Source of the DNA: Flavobacterium undicola
Lineage (GTDB): Bacteria > Bacteroidota > Bacteroidia > Flavobacteriales > Flavobacteriaceae
Direction of reading: 5' to 3'
DNA: 64,000 nt
Assembly (NCBI RefSeq): GCF_009909155.2
Contig: NZ_JAAAPM020000015.1
Coordinates: forward strand, 41,148 to 105,147
Shown here: in pieces, positions 42,018-51,516 of the stretch
Numbering within the stretch: the first letter of the stretch is position 1
Layout of the letters: each line of letters starts with the position of its first letter
Notes under the pieces: model-generated
What the model was told of the DNA's origin: nothing
Database searches by the model: none
The model's input: only the letters and a program-made list of their open reading frames with translations
Position numbers and translations under genes: made by a program

Positions 42018-42740
42018 TTAAATAGGTTCATAATTTTTAACTTCCCAATCTTTAGCTAATAAGTTGATGTAACTGTATTGCACTACATCATTTTTGTCAA
42101 ATTGTCCGTTTTTATTGGTATCTTCAACGGTTCTAAAATACAAACGATTTTTAGACTCGATTAAATTCCAATCAATCAACTCCTGAAAATCAGCCGAAAT
42201 TTTAGTAAAATGCTCTCCACTAATTTCACTTAAATACAAGGATTTAATATCACTCGTATCTAATTTTCCATCTTTATTAGTATCCACATCATACATGGTA
42301 TACACTAAAATTTGCTTATTTGTTTTATCGGCAACCGCTTTTAAATAAGTAACAGTCAAAATCAAAGCTGGCTTATCAGTCAATGATTTTATAGTATCAG
42401 AATCGAGTTTTTGGAACTTTAAATTTTGTAAAAAACCTGTAATTTCATCATCACCCAAATTAGAAATGGTAAAACTCAAATCGATTACACTAGAAGAACC
42501 ATATTTAGCCTTCGCCCCTCTCTCATACACTCTTAAATCGCCTACAGGATGAATTAAGTAATCCGTTCCCTCCATCTGAATAGGTAAATCAGCAATAGAA
42601 ACCTGAGTCGAATCTACTTTTGTAAGTTGCCTCCCTTTATTAGTAGTATCATAAATTACTTTAGGTTTTTCTACTTCTTTTTTACAACTTACCAAAAGTA
42701 AGGTGGCAATATTTATCAAGACTACAGCTACTGTTTTCAT
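42018..42740 (-). CDS. Hypothetical lipoprotein with two EF-hand-like calcium loops
   Basis: The preferred start (42740) gives 240 residues with a lipoprotein signal peptide MKTVAVVLINIATLLLVSC, so it is anchored in the envelope. The mature part is unknown and largely beta. It contains two DxNxDGxxDxxD-like loops, DTNKDGKLDTSD near residue 158 and DTNKNGQFDKND near 210, which resemble EF-hand or dockerin calcium sites. An upstream ATG at 42752 would add four residues. It lies about 100 bases downstream of the TonB-dependent receptor stop on the same strand, but a shared operon is not certain. Confidence 0.7.
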   Translation of the reverse strand: MKTVAVVLINIATLLLVSCKKEVEKPKVIYDTTNKGRQLTKVDSTQVSIADLPIQMEGTDYLIHPVGDLRVYERGAKAKYGSSSVIDLSFTISNLGDDEITGFLQNLKFQKLDSDTIKSLTDKPALILTVTYLKAVADKTNKQILVYTMYDVDTNKDGKLDTSDIKSLYLSEISGEHFTKISADFQELIDWNLIESKNRLYFRTVEDTNKNGQFDKNDVVQYSYINLLAKDWEVKNYEPI

Positions 42741-42854
42741 ATTTATGTGCATTAAAATATTTTCAAATGTAATGATTTTTAAAAATGCTTTTGAATTTTA
42801 AACTTAATTTATGATATAATAAAACCGAAGAAAACTCCAGAAATTATGCCTTTG

Positions 42855-45332
42855 CTACAATTTAGCATTCAATTTCACATTGAATATTCTTGTAGTCATA
42901 TAATTAGGTATTGCATATTCGTTTTTAGAATAAACATCACGCACCCAAGTATTGGTAATTGCATTTTGATTATTAAACAAATTGAATATTTCTAAGCCGA
43001 TGGACAATTCTTTAAAATTCCCCAACCAATTCTTTTTAACTTTTTTCGAATTAGCATCAATCAGCACTTTAGAAAAACCAATATCAACCCTGCGATAATC
43101 ATTCAATCGATTTTGATAAACATAAGGATCCGCATAAGAAGGCGAACCTCCAGGCAAACCAGTATTGTAAACCAAATTCAAATACACTTTCATGCTAGGA
43201 ATGTTAGGCATATAATCTTGAAACAAAACGCCAAATTTCAGTCTTTGGTCTGTTGGTCGTGCAATATATCCTTTATTATTCGAATTTTCTTCTGTTTTAA
43301 GATAACCAAAGCTAAACCATGATTCTGTACCGGGAACAAATTCTCCATTCAATCTAAAATCCAATCCTTGCGCATAAGCTTTTGCATCATTATTTGCCGC
43401 ATAACGAATTCTAACATTATCAATAGTATAAGTATTGACATCGCTGAGTGATTTATAATACAACTCTGAAACCAATTTAAAAGGGCGTTTCCACATTTGG
43501 AAATTATATTCATTCCCAAGAACCACCTGAACCGATTGCTGTGCTTTCACATTGGGCTGAACTGCGCCACTGGCATCTCTGAGCTCTCTATAAAAAGGCG
43601 GCTGATAATAATACCCTCCCGAAATTCTAAAAACGATTTCTTTTTCCCAATTAGGCTTTAAAGCCAATTGCGCTCTGGGGCTAAAAACCGTTTGCGAATT
43701 AGCCGCAGCATTCGTTCCTGATACTCCCCAATTTTGCATTCTAACACCTGCCGTGTACCAAAGTTGCGCATTTTCTAAATTACTTTTGGCATTCCATTGC
43801 ACAAAAGCCGAAAATCGATTGATGGTATTAAAATTAGTTGCAAATACACTTTGATACGGAGCTAACGGTCCAGTAAAAGAAGTATAAGGTTCATCTTTTT
43901 GAGCAAAATTGATTATTGGTGGATTAATAGAAAATCCCGCCGAATCAATCACTTCCCACTCCACTATTCTATCTCGAATAGATTCCCGGGTATATTTCAC
44001 TCCAAATTCTAAATTACTTTTTGTCCAATCATAAAAACCTTTCAACTCGGTATTTACAATCAAAGCATCTAAGTCATTTCGAGCATGATTTAACTGAGTT
44101 CCAATTCCGCTGGTATAAGAAACATCATTATAGGTTTCTGATCCAATACTCGTATCGTTCTCGCTTAAGCGGTATTGGGATAAAATATCAAAATGTTCTT
44201 GTTCCAAAGTATGAAAAACAGAACCAATAAACTTGAATGTAAGCCGATCAGAAGCTTTAAATGTTGTTTTCAAAGCAGCAAAATAAGTATCATACTTATC
44301 CTTTTCCTGTCCATCATAAAACACCGTCAAAACCATCGGTTTATCAACAGTTCCAAATCTGGTCTTTCTAGTTAAAGGTTGATAATCATACTTATTCTGC
44401 GAAATATTCCCTAAAAAACTCCATTGCCATTTTGCAGATGCCTGGTAATTTACATTGGTTTGCACATCAACAAAAGAAGGAGTATAATTTGTTTCTGTAT
44501 CTTGACTATTCACTAACAGACTATTATTTCGATAACGAACTCCCGTTACTGCAGTCCATTTTTTATTTTTAGAAATTGCATCGACAGCAAGGCTTCCGCC
44601 AAGAAAACTCGCTTCAAAAGCTGCTGCGAATTGAGTAGGATTTCGATACGTAATATCCAAAACCGAAGATAATTTATCGCCATACTTAGCCTGAAATCCT
44701 CCTGCCGAAAAATTGACATTTTGAACTAAATCAGTATTGGTAAAACTCAAGCCTTCCTGTTGCCCGGAACGAATTAAAAAAGGACGGTAAACTTCTATTT
44801 CGTTAACATAAACTAAGTTCTCATCATAATTCCCACCTCTAACAGAATACTGGGTACTCAATTCATTATTCGAATTGACTCCGGCTAAGGTTTTCAATAC
44901 ATTTTCGATTCCGGCATTGGCTCCTGGAGTTTTTTTGATAACATCAGGTGTAATAGTAGTAATTCCCTGAATTTGACTTTTTTTGTCTTTTGTAATGATG
45001 ATTTCCCCCATTTGCTCCTCATGTTCATTCATTACCAAATTCAATTCGTAATCCTCCGAATTTTTCAACAATAAAGAAATAGTTGATTTTTTGAATGCCA
45101 AATGACTAAAAACAAGGTTGATTTTTTTATTAACAGGAATTTTAATAGCATAGAATCCTTTTGCATTGGATTGCGTTGTATGTCCTAAAAACGAAACATT
45201 TACATTACTTAATGGCCGCTTTTGAGCATCGAGCACCGTTCCCTTTACTTTAACTAATTGCGCCAAAGAAGAAAAACTAATCCAAAATAAAACTAAAACA
45301 AAACTTAATTTACTCCTATTCAAAGTATCCAA
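42855..45332 (-). CDS. TonB-dependent outer membrane receptor with carboxypeptidase-like N-domain
   Basis: 825 residues: a signal peptide (LSFVLVLFWISFSSLA), a carboxypeptidase-regulatory-like beta-sandwich (KVKGTVLDAQKRPLSNVNVS, residues 27-110), a plug domain (TPGANAGIENVLKTLAGVNS, YSVRGGNYDENLVYVN) and a barrel. The barrel ends in RIFNVKLNAKL, with an aromatic-poor final strand. This is the SusC-like Bacteroidetes type without a SusD partner beside it, so the substrate is not predicted. It starts only 2 bases after the M23 peptidase stop, so the two are co-transcribed. Confidence 0.92.
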   Translation of the reverse strand: MDTLNRSKLSFVLVLFWISFSSLAQLVKVKGTVLDAQKRPLSNVNVSFLGHTTQSNAKGFYAIKIPVNKKINLVFSHLAFKKSTISLLLKNSEDYELNLVMNEHEEQMGEIIITKDKKSQIQGITTITPDVIKKTPGANAGIENVLKTLAGVNSNNELSTQYSVRGGNYDENLVYVNEIEVYRPFLIRSGQQEGLSFTNTDLVQNVNFSAGGFQAKYGDKLSSVLDITYRNPTQFAAAFEASFLGGSLAVDAISKNKKWTAVTGVRYRNNSLLVNSQDTETNYTPSFVDVQTNVNYQASAKWQWSFLGNISQNKYDYQPLTRKTRFGTVDKPMVLTVFYDGQEKDKYDTYFAALKTTFKASDRLTFKFIGSVFHTLEQEHFDILSQYRLSENDTSIGSETYNDVSYTSGIGTQLNHARNDLDALIVNTELKGFYDWTKSNLEFGVKYTRESIRDRIVEWEVIDSAGFSINPPIINFAQKDEPYTSFTGPLAPYQSVFATNFNTINRFSAFVQWNAKSNLENAQLWYTAGVRMQNWGVSGTNAAANSQTVFSPRAQLALKPNWEKEIVFRISGGYYYQPPFYRELRDASGAVQPNVKAQQSVQVVLGNEYNFQMWKRPFKLVSELYYKSLSDVNTYTIDNVRIRYAANNDAKAYAQGLDFRLNGEFVPGTESWFSFGYLKTEENSNNKGYIARPTDQRLKFGVLFQDYMPNIPSMKVYLNLVYNTGLPGGSPSYADPYVYQNRLNDYRRVDIGFSKVLIDANSKKVKKNWLGNFKELSIGLEIFNLFNNQNAITNTWVRDVYSKNEYAIPNYMTTRIFNVKLNAKL

Positions 45333-45334
45333 TA

Positions 45335-47038
45335 TTATTTTTGACTTCTAAAAAAATGAGTTTCAAATGTAGTTGCATTCCCCACTTGGTCTGTCACAAT
45401 AACTTTTAAATCATTAGCCCCTTCGGCTACAATTCCATCACTAAAATTATAGGTGATTTTTCTAGTTTTAGCATCATATTCAAATAAAATCCAATTTCCA
45501 TTCAAATAACCGTTGTATGATTTTATACCTGAACCACTATCTCTAATAGAAAGTTGGATTGTTTTTTCAGCACTCAACCAACGTCCTTCAATAGGTTTTG
45601 CAATGGTAATAGTAGGCGAAGTAGTATCCATAGCCAAAGTATATCTACCTAAAGTCCGTACTTTAGTTGTATAAATATTCCCTTTCACTGCTGTTATATT
45701 ATAACCTAAAGTTCCACTTGCGCTCAAACTCGCTATATAGACATTACTTTTTTGTTCCTCGGTATATTTATCACTTTCTATAGCAATTTCAAAACTGGAG
45801 TGTACAGGGACAGTATCATCATGAAGCGTTAAAACATTCGCATTTACCGCAAAATTCATAGCGAAATCATCATAAAAAGTACCCGCCGGAAAACTGGCAG
45901 TCATATTATCTTTTGAAAAAATATTATCTTTTTTGGCTTTAACAAAATAGTTAGAGGTTATAATTTCTTTCCCTACAATTGGACTAGAAGCATCAAAAGC
46001 AATCGGAATATTGACAATTGTAGTATTTCCTAAAAAATCAGCAATCTCAATTCGATACACTAAATTTAAATTAGGAACAACATTTACAATTCCGTTATCC
46101 GCATCCGTTTTAATAATACTAAAATTAAAAGGATTAGTCATAAACAGTTTTTGAACTCTTTGGGACGTTTTTTTATAACGAGCGTAATCAATGAAAGCAT
46201 TCACATAACGCATTTCGTCGAAAGAATAAGTATCAAATTGGTAACCAAAAACAGCTTTCCCATTCAAATAAGACTCCACTTTATAAACTCCATTTTTACT
46301 AAAAGAGACATTATCATAATCATCGGCAGTAATTCCAAAACCAATTTTTCCATTAGCCAAAACCTTATTTGCTAGGTAAGTTCCATCTTTTTGCAAACTA
46401 ACATTCAGTAACAAAGGGCGCTTGGATTGATTAGCCGTTGTTCCCTCAAACGGATAAACATAAACAGCCGATAACAACGGTTTTTTAGTGTCTTTTAAAT
46501 TTTTATCAAACCCAAACAACATTGGATTAATAATTTTTTCGGTTTGGGTATCTCTAAATTCAAAATGCAAGTGTGGTCCTTCTGAAGAACCTGTATTTCC
46601 TGAAAGTGCAATAATTTCACCTTTTTTAACCATTAATTCATTCGCTTTTGGAAACATTTCAATCTCAAAAGCCTGCTCTTTATAATGCGTTTTTTTGATA
46701 TACTCTTCAATAGCAGCAGTTGCAGTTTGCAAATGACAATAAACGGTAGTAAATCCGTTTGGATGATTAATATAAATGGCTTTCCCGTTTCCAAAAGGAG
46801 AAATTTTAATACGAGAAACATAACCATCGGCAGCGGCATGAACTTCTAAGCCTTCTTTTTGTAAGGTTTTAAAATCAAAACCTGCATGAAAATGATTGGG
46901 TCTTAATTCGCCAAAATTCCCTGCCAATTGCATCGGATTGTCTAAAGGAACTTGAAAATAATCTTTTGGATAAGTGGTTTGAGCGATAAGGGCTCTAGAA
47001 ATCAATAGAAAAAAAAGGAAAAATCTCATGCGTATCAT
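45335..47038 (-). CDS. M23-family (LytM) peptidase, exported
   Basis: About 567 residues from the ATG at 47038 (the frame runs to 47113). A signal peptide (FFLFFLLISRALIAQ) is followed by the M23 domain with the complete zinc site: HFHAGFDF (His and Asp) and HLHFEF (the HxH). The remaining 350 residues are beta-rich with Ig-like features (TSPTITIAKPIEGRW...LSIRDSGSGIKSYNGYLNG). Such enzymes cut peptidoglycan cross-links or act as envelope scaffolds. Coupling to a TonB receptor gene is a recurring flavobacterial arrangement. A second start at 47029 is equally possible. Confidence 0.88.
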   Translation of the reverse strand: MIRMRFFLFFLLISRALIAQTTYPKDYFQVPLDNPMQLAGNFGELRPNHFHAGFDFKTLQKEGLEVHAAADGYVSRIKISPFGNGKAIYINHPNGFTTVYCHLQTATAAIEEYIKKTHYKEQAFEIEMFPKANELMVKKGEIIALSGNTGSSEGPHLHFEFRDTQTEKIINPMLFGFDKNLKDTKKPLLSAVYVYPFEGTTANQSKRPLLLNVSLQKDGTYLANKVLANGKIGFGITADDYDNVSFSKNGVYKVESYLNGKAVFGYQFDTYSFDEMRYVNAFIDYARYKKTSQRVQKLFMTNPFNFSIIKTDADNGIVNVVPNLNLVYRIEIADFLGNTTIVNIPIAFDASSPIVGKEIITSNYFVKAKKDNIFSKDNMTASFPAGTFYDDFAMNFAVNANVLTLHDDTVPVHSSFEIAIESDKYTEEQKSNVYIASLSASGTLGYNITAVKGNIYTTKVRTLGRYTLAMDTTSPTITIAKPIEGRWLSAEKTIQLSIRDSGSGIKSYNGYLNGNWILFEYDAKTRKITYNFSDGIVAEGANDLKVIVTDQVGNATTFETHFFRSQK

Positions 47039-47148
47039 TTTTGCTAAGATAAAAAAACTAATTCGGAATACTTTATAAAAAAAGTTTTTTTGTAACCAAT
47101 TACAGTACAACATTTTGACTATTTTATAATAAAAAAACCCATAAAATA

Positions 47149-47178
47149 TTGTAATAATAAAAACTAATACTAAATTTG
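47149..47178 (+). promoter_or_regulatory. Promoter of the zapB-like/zapA unit (TTG-N19-TAAATTTG)
   Basis: TTG (47149-47151) and TAAATTTG (47171-47178) are 19 bases apart, canonical for Bacteroidetes. The leader to 47207 would be about 20 nt. Confidence 0.7.
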
Positions 47179-47206
47179 TAATATTAAGTAATGAATAGGA
47201 TTTATA

Positions 47207-47497
47207 ATGAGTGTAATTGCAGAAATAATTGATACTCTTGAAAATAAAGTTGGAAAGCTTATTCTAAAACTAAAAAATTTAGAAAAAAACAATCAAGATT
47301 TAACTATCGAATTAAAGAAATCTGCCCAAATCATACAGAACCAATCTCAAGAGATTGAAGCTTTAAAAGCGCAGTATGAGACACTTAAGATTGCCAATTC
47401 ATTATTAGGCAGTGACGAAAACAAAAGAGATACAAAGCTTAAAATAAATTCATTAATTCGTGAAATTGATTACTGTATAGCACAGTTATCAGATTAG
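47207..47497 (+). CDS. Coiled-coil protein, ZapB-like
   Basis: A 96-residue, almost entirely coiled-coil protein (VIAEIIDTLENKVGKLILKL through SAQIIQNQSQEIEALKAQYET), cytosolic and without other domains. It lies 8 bases upstream of zapA in the same transcript, which suggests a cell division partner like ZapB, the coiled-coil protein that binds ZapA at the Z ring in gammaproteobacteria. Sequence similarity to ZapB cannot be claimed by eye, as short coiled coils look alike; the call rests on context, length and structure. Confidence 0.65.
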   Translation: MSVIAEIIDTLENKVGKLILKLKNLEKNNQDLTIELKKSAQIIQNQSQEIEALKAQYETLKIANSLLGSDENKRDTKLKINSLIREIDYCIAQLSD

Positions 47498-47505
47498 TAT
47501 AAACA

Positions 47506-47793
47506 ATGGACGAAAAGCTTAAAATTAAAATATCAATTGCTGACCGAGTATATCCCCTAACTGTGGATCCTACTCAGGAAGAAGGACTTAGAAGTGCTTC
47601 TAAAAAAATTGATAGTATGATAAAGCAATTTGAAGAGAATTATGCTGTTCGCGATAAACAAGACGTTTTAGCCATGTGTGCCTTGCAATTTGCATCGCAA
47701 GTAGAGCAAAAACAGATTGATAATGCTATCAACGGAGACGAAACCATCGATAGGATTCAAAAAATTAATGCTATTTTAGACGAAAATCTCTAA
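47506..47793 (+). CDS. zapA: Cell division protein ZapA
   Basis: A 95-residue ZapA. KLKIKISIADRVYPLTVDPTQEEGLRSASKKI is the globular N-terminal part, and a C-terminal helix forms the coiled coil (LQFASQVEQKQIDNAINGDE). ZapA binds FtsZ and bundles its filaments at mid-cell. The order ZapB-like, zapA, structured RNA, rny is as expected for Bacteroidetes; in gammaproteobacteria zapA is likewise followed by the 6S RNA gene ssrS. The RNA directly downstream is therefore likely 6S. Confidence 0.9.
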   Translation: MDEKLKIKISIADRVYPLTVDPTQEEGLRSASKKIDSMIKQFEENYAVRDKQDVLAMCALQFASQVEQKQIDNAINGDETIDRIQKINAILDENL

Positions 47794-47823
47794 AAAAACG
47801 TTCTTTTAAACAACTAAGATACT

Positions 47824-47984
47824 GCCTACATTAGTTCATATTTGGTAAACTCAACACTAACAATTTAGAATGAGCAAATCATCGTTACTATAGCAAGCCA
47901 ATTCAGTTTGGAAGCTTGAACAACGAGTTAGCTCAAAACTTGTCTTTTCGAGTTTATACAAACAACTTAATGTAGGCTTTTTTT
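47824..47984 (+). ncRNA. ssrS: 6S-like regulatory RNA (candidate ssrS)
   Basis: The 213-base gap between zapA and rny folds into a rod. The closing stem is GCCTACATTA (47824-47833) / TAATGTAGGC (47968-47977), then TTTGGTAAACTC against GAGTTTATACAAA. A large central bubble follows, then TGAGC (47871-47875) / GCTCA (47931-47935), CGTT (47883-47886) / AACG (47922-47925), and an apical hairpin CAAGCCAA (47894-47901) / TTGG.GCTTG (ending 47918). A U-run follows the closing stem. The rod with a central bubble and the position after zapA are the 6S RNA hallmarks. 6S RNA binds RNA polymerase holoenzyme and modulates transcription in stationary phase. Confidence 0.75.
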
Positions 47985-48006
47985 ATATATAAATTTTAAA
48001 ACAAAC

Positions 48007-49569
48007 ATGGACATATTAACGATTATTATTTCGGGAATCATAGGTATTGCAGCCGGATTTGGCATTGCTAAAATCATAGAAAAAAGCAATATCTCTAATC
48101 TTATCAAAAACGCAAAAAAAGAAGCTGCTTCTATCTTAAAAGACGCTAATCTTGAAGCTGAAAACATAAAAAAAGATAAAATTCTTCAAGCAAAAGAGAA
48201 ATTTATTGAACTAAAATCAGAGCACGAACAAGTGATTTTGGCTCGTGATAAAAAAGTAGCTGAAGTAGAAAAAAGAACAAGAGACAAAGAATCTCAAATT
48301 TCTAATGAATTATCTAAAGCTAAAAAAGTCAACGATGATTTCGAGAAAAAAACGGCTGAATTTGAAGCAAAAATCGAAGTTTTAGATAAAAAACAAGCTG
48401 AAGTAGACAAACTACACAAAAGCCAATTACAACAATTAGAGCTTATCTCTGGTCTATCTGCTGAAGAAGCTAAAGAACAATTAGTAGAAGGTTTAAAAGC
48501 CGAAGCTAAAACTAAAGCGATGTCTCATATTCAGGATACTATTGAAGAGGCTAAATTAACAGCACAACAAGAAGCTAAAAAAATCATTATTAATACGATT
48601 CAACGTGTTGGAACAGAAGAGGCAGTAGAAAACTGCGTTTCTGTATTCAATATTGAATCTGATGATGTTAAAGGTAGAATCATTGGTCGTGAAGGTAGAA
48701 ACATTAGAGCTTTAGAAGCTGCTACAGGAGTAGAGATTATTGTTGATGATACTCCGGAAGCGATTATCCTTTCTTGTTTTGATCCAGTTAGAAGAGAAAT
48801 TGCTCGTCTAGCTCTACACAAATTAGTAACTGACGGACGTATACACCCGGCACGTATTGAAGAAGTTGTTGCTAAAACAGCCAAACAAATTGATGACGAA
48901 ATTATAGAAGTTGGAAAACGTACGGTTATCGACTTAGGAATTCACGGTTTACATCCAGAATTAATAAAAGTAGTAGGACGCATGAAATACCGTTCTTCTT
49001 ACGGACAAAACTTACTACAACACTCTCGTGAAGTTTCTAAACTTTGTGGATTGATGGCTGCTGAATTAGGACTAAACGTTAAGCTAGCTAAAAGAGCTGG
49101 TTTATTACACGATATTGGAAAAGTGCCCGATACTGAAAGTGACTTACCTCACGCCTTATTAGGTATGCAATGGGCTGAGAAATATGGTGAAAAAGAAGAA
49201 GTTTGCAACGCTATTGGTGCTCACCACGATGAGATTGAAATGAAATCTTTATTATCTCCAATCATCCAAGTTTGTGATGCTATTTCCGGAGCAAGACCTG
49301 GAGCAAGAAGACAAGTATTAGATTCTTACATCCAACGTTTAAAAGATCTGGAAGAAGTAGCTTACGGATTCAACGGAGTTAAAAATGCTTATGCAATTCA
49401 AGCTGGTAGAGAACTACGTGTAATTGTAGAAAGCGAAAAAGTTTCTGATGAAAATGCAGCGACTTTATCTTTCGAAATTTCACAAAAAATACAAACTGAA
49501 ATGACTTACCCTGGTCAGGTTAAAGTAACTGTAATTAGAGAAACCAGAGCAGTAAATATTGCTAAATAA
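48007..49569 (+). CDS. rny: Ribonuclease Y
   Basis: 520 residues: an N-terminal membrane anchor ([21 protein letters not shown]), a long coiled coil (residues 30-195), a KH domain (about 205-270, with [17 protein letters not shown]) and an HD domain (about 330-420, with [14 protein letters not shown] and GAHHDEIE). It is the membrane-tethered endoribonuclease that initiates mRNA decay in Firmicutes and many other bacteria. The order of domains and the length are standard. It is transcribed in the same direction as zapA and the 6S-like RNA, with the RNA's terminator between them. Confidence 0.95.
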   Translation: MDILTIIISGIIGIAAGFGIAKIIEKSNISNLIKNAKKEAASILKDANLEAENIKKDKILQAKEKFIELKSEHEQVILARDKKVAEVEKRTRDKESQISNELSKAKKVNDDFEKKTAEFEAKIEVLDKKQAEVDKLHKSQLQQLELISGLSAEEAKEQLVEGLKAEAKTKAMSHIQDTIEEAKLTAQQEAKKIIINTIQRVGTEEAVENCVSVFNIESDDVKGRIIGREGRNIRALEAATGVEIIVDDTPEAIILSCFDPVRREIARLALHKLVTDGRIHPARIEEVVAKTAKQIDDEIIEVGKRTVIDLGIHGLHPELIKVVGRMKYRSSYGQNLLQHSREVSKLCGLMAAELGLNVKLAKRAGLLHDIGKVPDTESDLPHALLGMQWAEKYGEKEEVCNAIGAHHDEIEMKSLLSPIIQVCDAISGARPGARRQVLDSYIQRLKDLEEVAYGFNGVKNAYAIQAGRELRVIVESEKVSDENAATLSFEISQKIQTEMTYPGQVKVTVIRETRAVNIAK

Positions 49570-49571
49570 AT

Positions 49572-49605
49572 CCTCACCCCAGCCCTCTCCAAAGGAGAGG
49601 GAGGC
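49572..49605. repeat. REP-like palindrome with CCCTCTCC/GGAGAGGG
   Basis: A GC-rich island just after rny reads CCTCACCCCAGCCCTCTCC, then AAA, then GGAGAGGGAGG; the 8-bp stem is 49583-49590 / 49594-49601. The base composition contrasts with everything around it. I associate this motif with dispersed intergenic repeats in Bacteroidetes. Confidence 0.7.
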
Positions 49606-49624
49606 GGAATAAAAAATCAATATT

Positions 49625-49669
49625 AAAAAATCCAAATTCCAAAAGTTATAATTGGAATTTGGATTTTTT
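49625..49669. terminator. Bidirectional terminator between rny and xerD
   Basis: A perfect 18-bp stem (49625-49642 with 49652-49669), A-run on the left and T-run on the right, 37 bases before the xerD stop. Confidence 0.9.
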
Positions 49670-49705
49670 TATTTAAGCTGTAAAGAGATTGGTATTTGGA
49701 ATTCA

Positions 49706-50608
49706 CTACATATTCTTTCGAGGATGACAAGTCTCAAGTACTTCGGTCAAAAACTTTCTGTCTAAATGCAAATAAATTTCGGTAGTTGTTATCGATTCAT
49801 GACCTAGCATTAACTGAATCGAACGCAAATCGGCGCCATTTTCTAAAAGATGCGTTGCAAAAGAATGCCTAAAAGTATGGGGACTTATCTTCTTGTTTAA
49901 ATTAATTTTAGAAGCCAAATTATTTATGATTGTAAAAACCATAGCTCTTGTCAATTGCCCACCTCTTCTATTTAAAAACAAAGTATCAGTAAATTCTTTC
50001 TTCACAGCAACGGTTGTTCTTACATTGTCTTTATAAAGAAGAATATACTTTTTTGTCGAATTAGCAATTGGCACAAAGCGATCCTTATTTCCTTTTCCAG
50101 TAATTTTAATAAAACCTTCATCAAAAAACAAATCGGATATTTTAAGCGAAACTAATTCTGATACCCGAAGACCGCAACCATATAATGTTTCTAGCATGGC
50201 TTTGTTTCGCTCACCTTCATTAGAACTTAAATCAATCGCAGAAATCAGGCTATCTATTTCTTCAACTGCTAAGGTATCTGGTAATTTCCTGCCCGTTTTT
50301 GGAGATTCAATCAACTCCATCGGGTTATCAACCCGATAATCTTCAAAAATCAAATAACTAAAAAAACTCTTTAATCCTGAAATAATTCGCGCCTGAGAGC
50401 GAGCATTTACCTGACTGGAAATAGCATATATAAACTGCTGAATGCTTTCCTCTCCAATCTTCAAAGGAGAAACCACTATCTTATTTTCAGAAAGAAACAA
50501 ACACAAACGTTCAATATCAAAAGAATAATTAGCAACAGTATTCTTTGACAAACCGCGTTCTATTTTAAGATAGGATTGATAACTTTTTATATAGGAATTC
50601 CAGTTCAT
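49706..50608 (-). CDS. xerD: Site-specific tyrosine recombinase XerD
   Basis: A 300-residue Xer recombinase with the N-terminal SAM-like core-binding domain (YLKIERGLSKNTVANYSFDIERL) and the catalytic domain. All active residues are visible: Arg in GCGLRVSELVSL, Lys in GKGNKDRFVP, HTFRHSFATHLLENGA (His, Arg), LGHESITTTEIYLHL (His, nucleophile Tyr). It resolves chromosome dimers at dif with XerC, which is not in the window. The length and the absence of mobile-element context distinguish it from the integrase at 61763. It lies between terminators. Confidence 0.92.
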   Translation of the reverse strand: MNWNSYIKSYQSYLKIERGLSKNTVANYSFDIERLCLFLSENKIVVSPLKIGEESIQQFIYAISSQVNARSQARIISGLKSFFSYLIFEDYRVDNPMELIESPKTGRKLPDTLAVEEIDSLISAIDLSSNEGERNKAMLETLYGCGLRVSELVSLKISDLFFDEGFIKITGKGNKDRFVPIANSTKKYILLYKDNVRTTVAVKKEFTDTLFLNRRGGQLTRAMVFTIINNLASKINLNKKISPHTFRHSFATHLLENGADLRSIQLMLGHESITTTEIYLHLDRKFLTEVLETCHPRKNM

Positions 50609-50641
50609 ATTACAAATAAACGACTTTTATAAACATAAAAA

Positions 50642-50665
50642 AACCTCTTCTTTTCAGAAGAGGTT
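50642..50665 (-). terminator. Terminator after the OmpW-like barrel gene
   Basis: A perfect 9-bp stem AACCTCTTC (50642-50650) / GAAGAGGTT (50657-50665), followed by T-residues on the minus strand. Confidence 0.85.
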
Positions 50666-50689
50666 CTCGTTAAAAATATTTCTTTTTTT

Positions 50690-51160
50690 CTACAATTTAA
50701 AGTTCACTCCTAAATTAACAGATGACACATTTAAACCATTTACAGAAACTCCTTTATAGGAAACATAAACACCTGCTTTTTCCATTTGGTAGCCAAATTT
50801 TGGTTGGTATAAAAACCCTCCATCATTACCATCATTAACCCCAATACCATAACCTAAATCAGCTCCAATAAACCAATTATCAGTCAAGGTAAATTGTGCT
50901 GTAGCAGCTACAGGAATAAAACTAACATCACCCCATCCTTTTTTACCAAGATAAGTAGTATAACCAGTAGTTATACCTGCATCTAAACCTTCGGCTACAC
51001 TCCAGGTATAAGCCACATCAACTCCTAAGTTCACAGAACTAGCATCTTTCATATCACCCGTAGGTAAACCTACATGAGCTCCTAGTTTAAAAGATCCACT
51101 TTGGGCATTTGCAAATCCAAAAGCAAATAGCACCATTGTTGTTAAAATGATTTTTTTCAT
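50690..51160 (-). CDS. Small outer membrane beta-barrel protein
   Basis: A 156-residue protein with signal peptide (KKIILTTMVLFAFGFANA, cleavage before QSGS). A run of amphipathic beta strands follows (FKLGAHVGLPTGDMKDASSV, FIGADLGYGIGVNDGNDGG, GVYVSYKGVSVNGLNVSSV) and it ends in GVNFKL, an aromatic and hydrophobic C-terminal strand. The strand pattern suggests an eight-stranded barrel. It is typical of the outer membrane proteins of Flavobacteriaceae annotated as beta-barrel protein without defined transport function. Confidence 0.78.
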   Translation of the reverse strand: MKKIILTTMVLFAFGFANAQSGSFKLGAHVGLPTGDMKDASSVNLGVDVAYTWSVAEGLDAGITTGYTTYLGKKGWGDVSFIPVAATAQFTLTDNWFIGADLGYGIGVNDGNDGGFLYQPKFGYQMEKAGVYVSYKGVSVNGLNVSSVNLGVNFKL

Positions 51161-51516
51161 GGTTTACATTATTAAATTAATAATTTATTCAATTAAAATT
51201 ATCAAATCATTAAAAACAAAAACTTAGTCTTACTAAAAACTTATCAACAATACTATTAACAACAATTTAACAGGAATAGATACAGCAAAAAAAACATATA
51301 ATTATAATTAGTTAATTTACAACAATTTAAACCTATCCTATCAGCAAATCTGGTAATTTTAAAATGACTTATAGAGCTCGCATCTTTGAAAGATATTAGT
51401 TATAAATAAAAAATTAGATTCTATATTCATAATCAATTTTTATTAGAAAACACAATAAATAGTTTCTTTAACTGTTTTATATTTACAGTCTCAAATCTTA
51501 ACTAAAAAATTTATTT
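51161..51516. other. 356-base divergent intergenic region between two outer membrane barrel genes
   Basis: This is very AT-rich with no ORF and no clear hairpin. A TATATTTA (51478-51485) upstream of the plus-strand gene is a near match to the -7 element TAnnTTTG. I see no confident minus-strand promoter and no recognised riboswitch. Confidence 0.5.

Noticed and set aside
47794..48006. A short coding gene between zapA and rny
   Set aside because: No frame of useful length is open, while the segment folds into a rod with complementary ends and a U-run, which fits a structural RNA.
49706..50608. The xerD-type recombinase as part of a mobile element
   Set aside because: Length, motifs and core-gene neighbours fit chromosomal XerD. 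There are no direct repeats, tRNA or cargo genes next to it.
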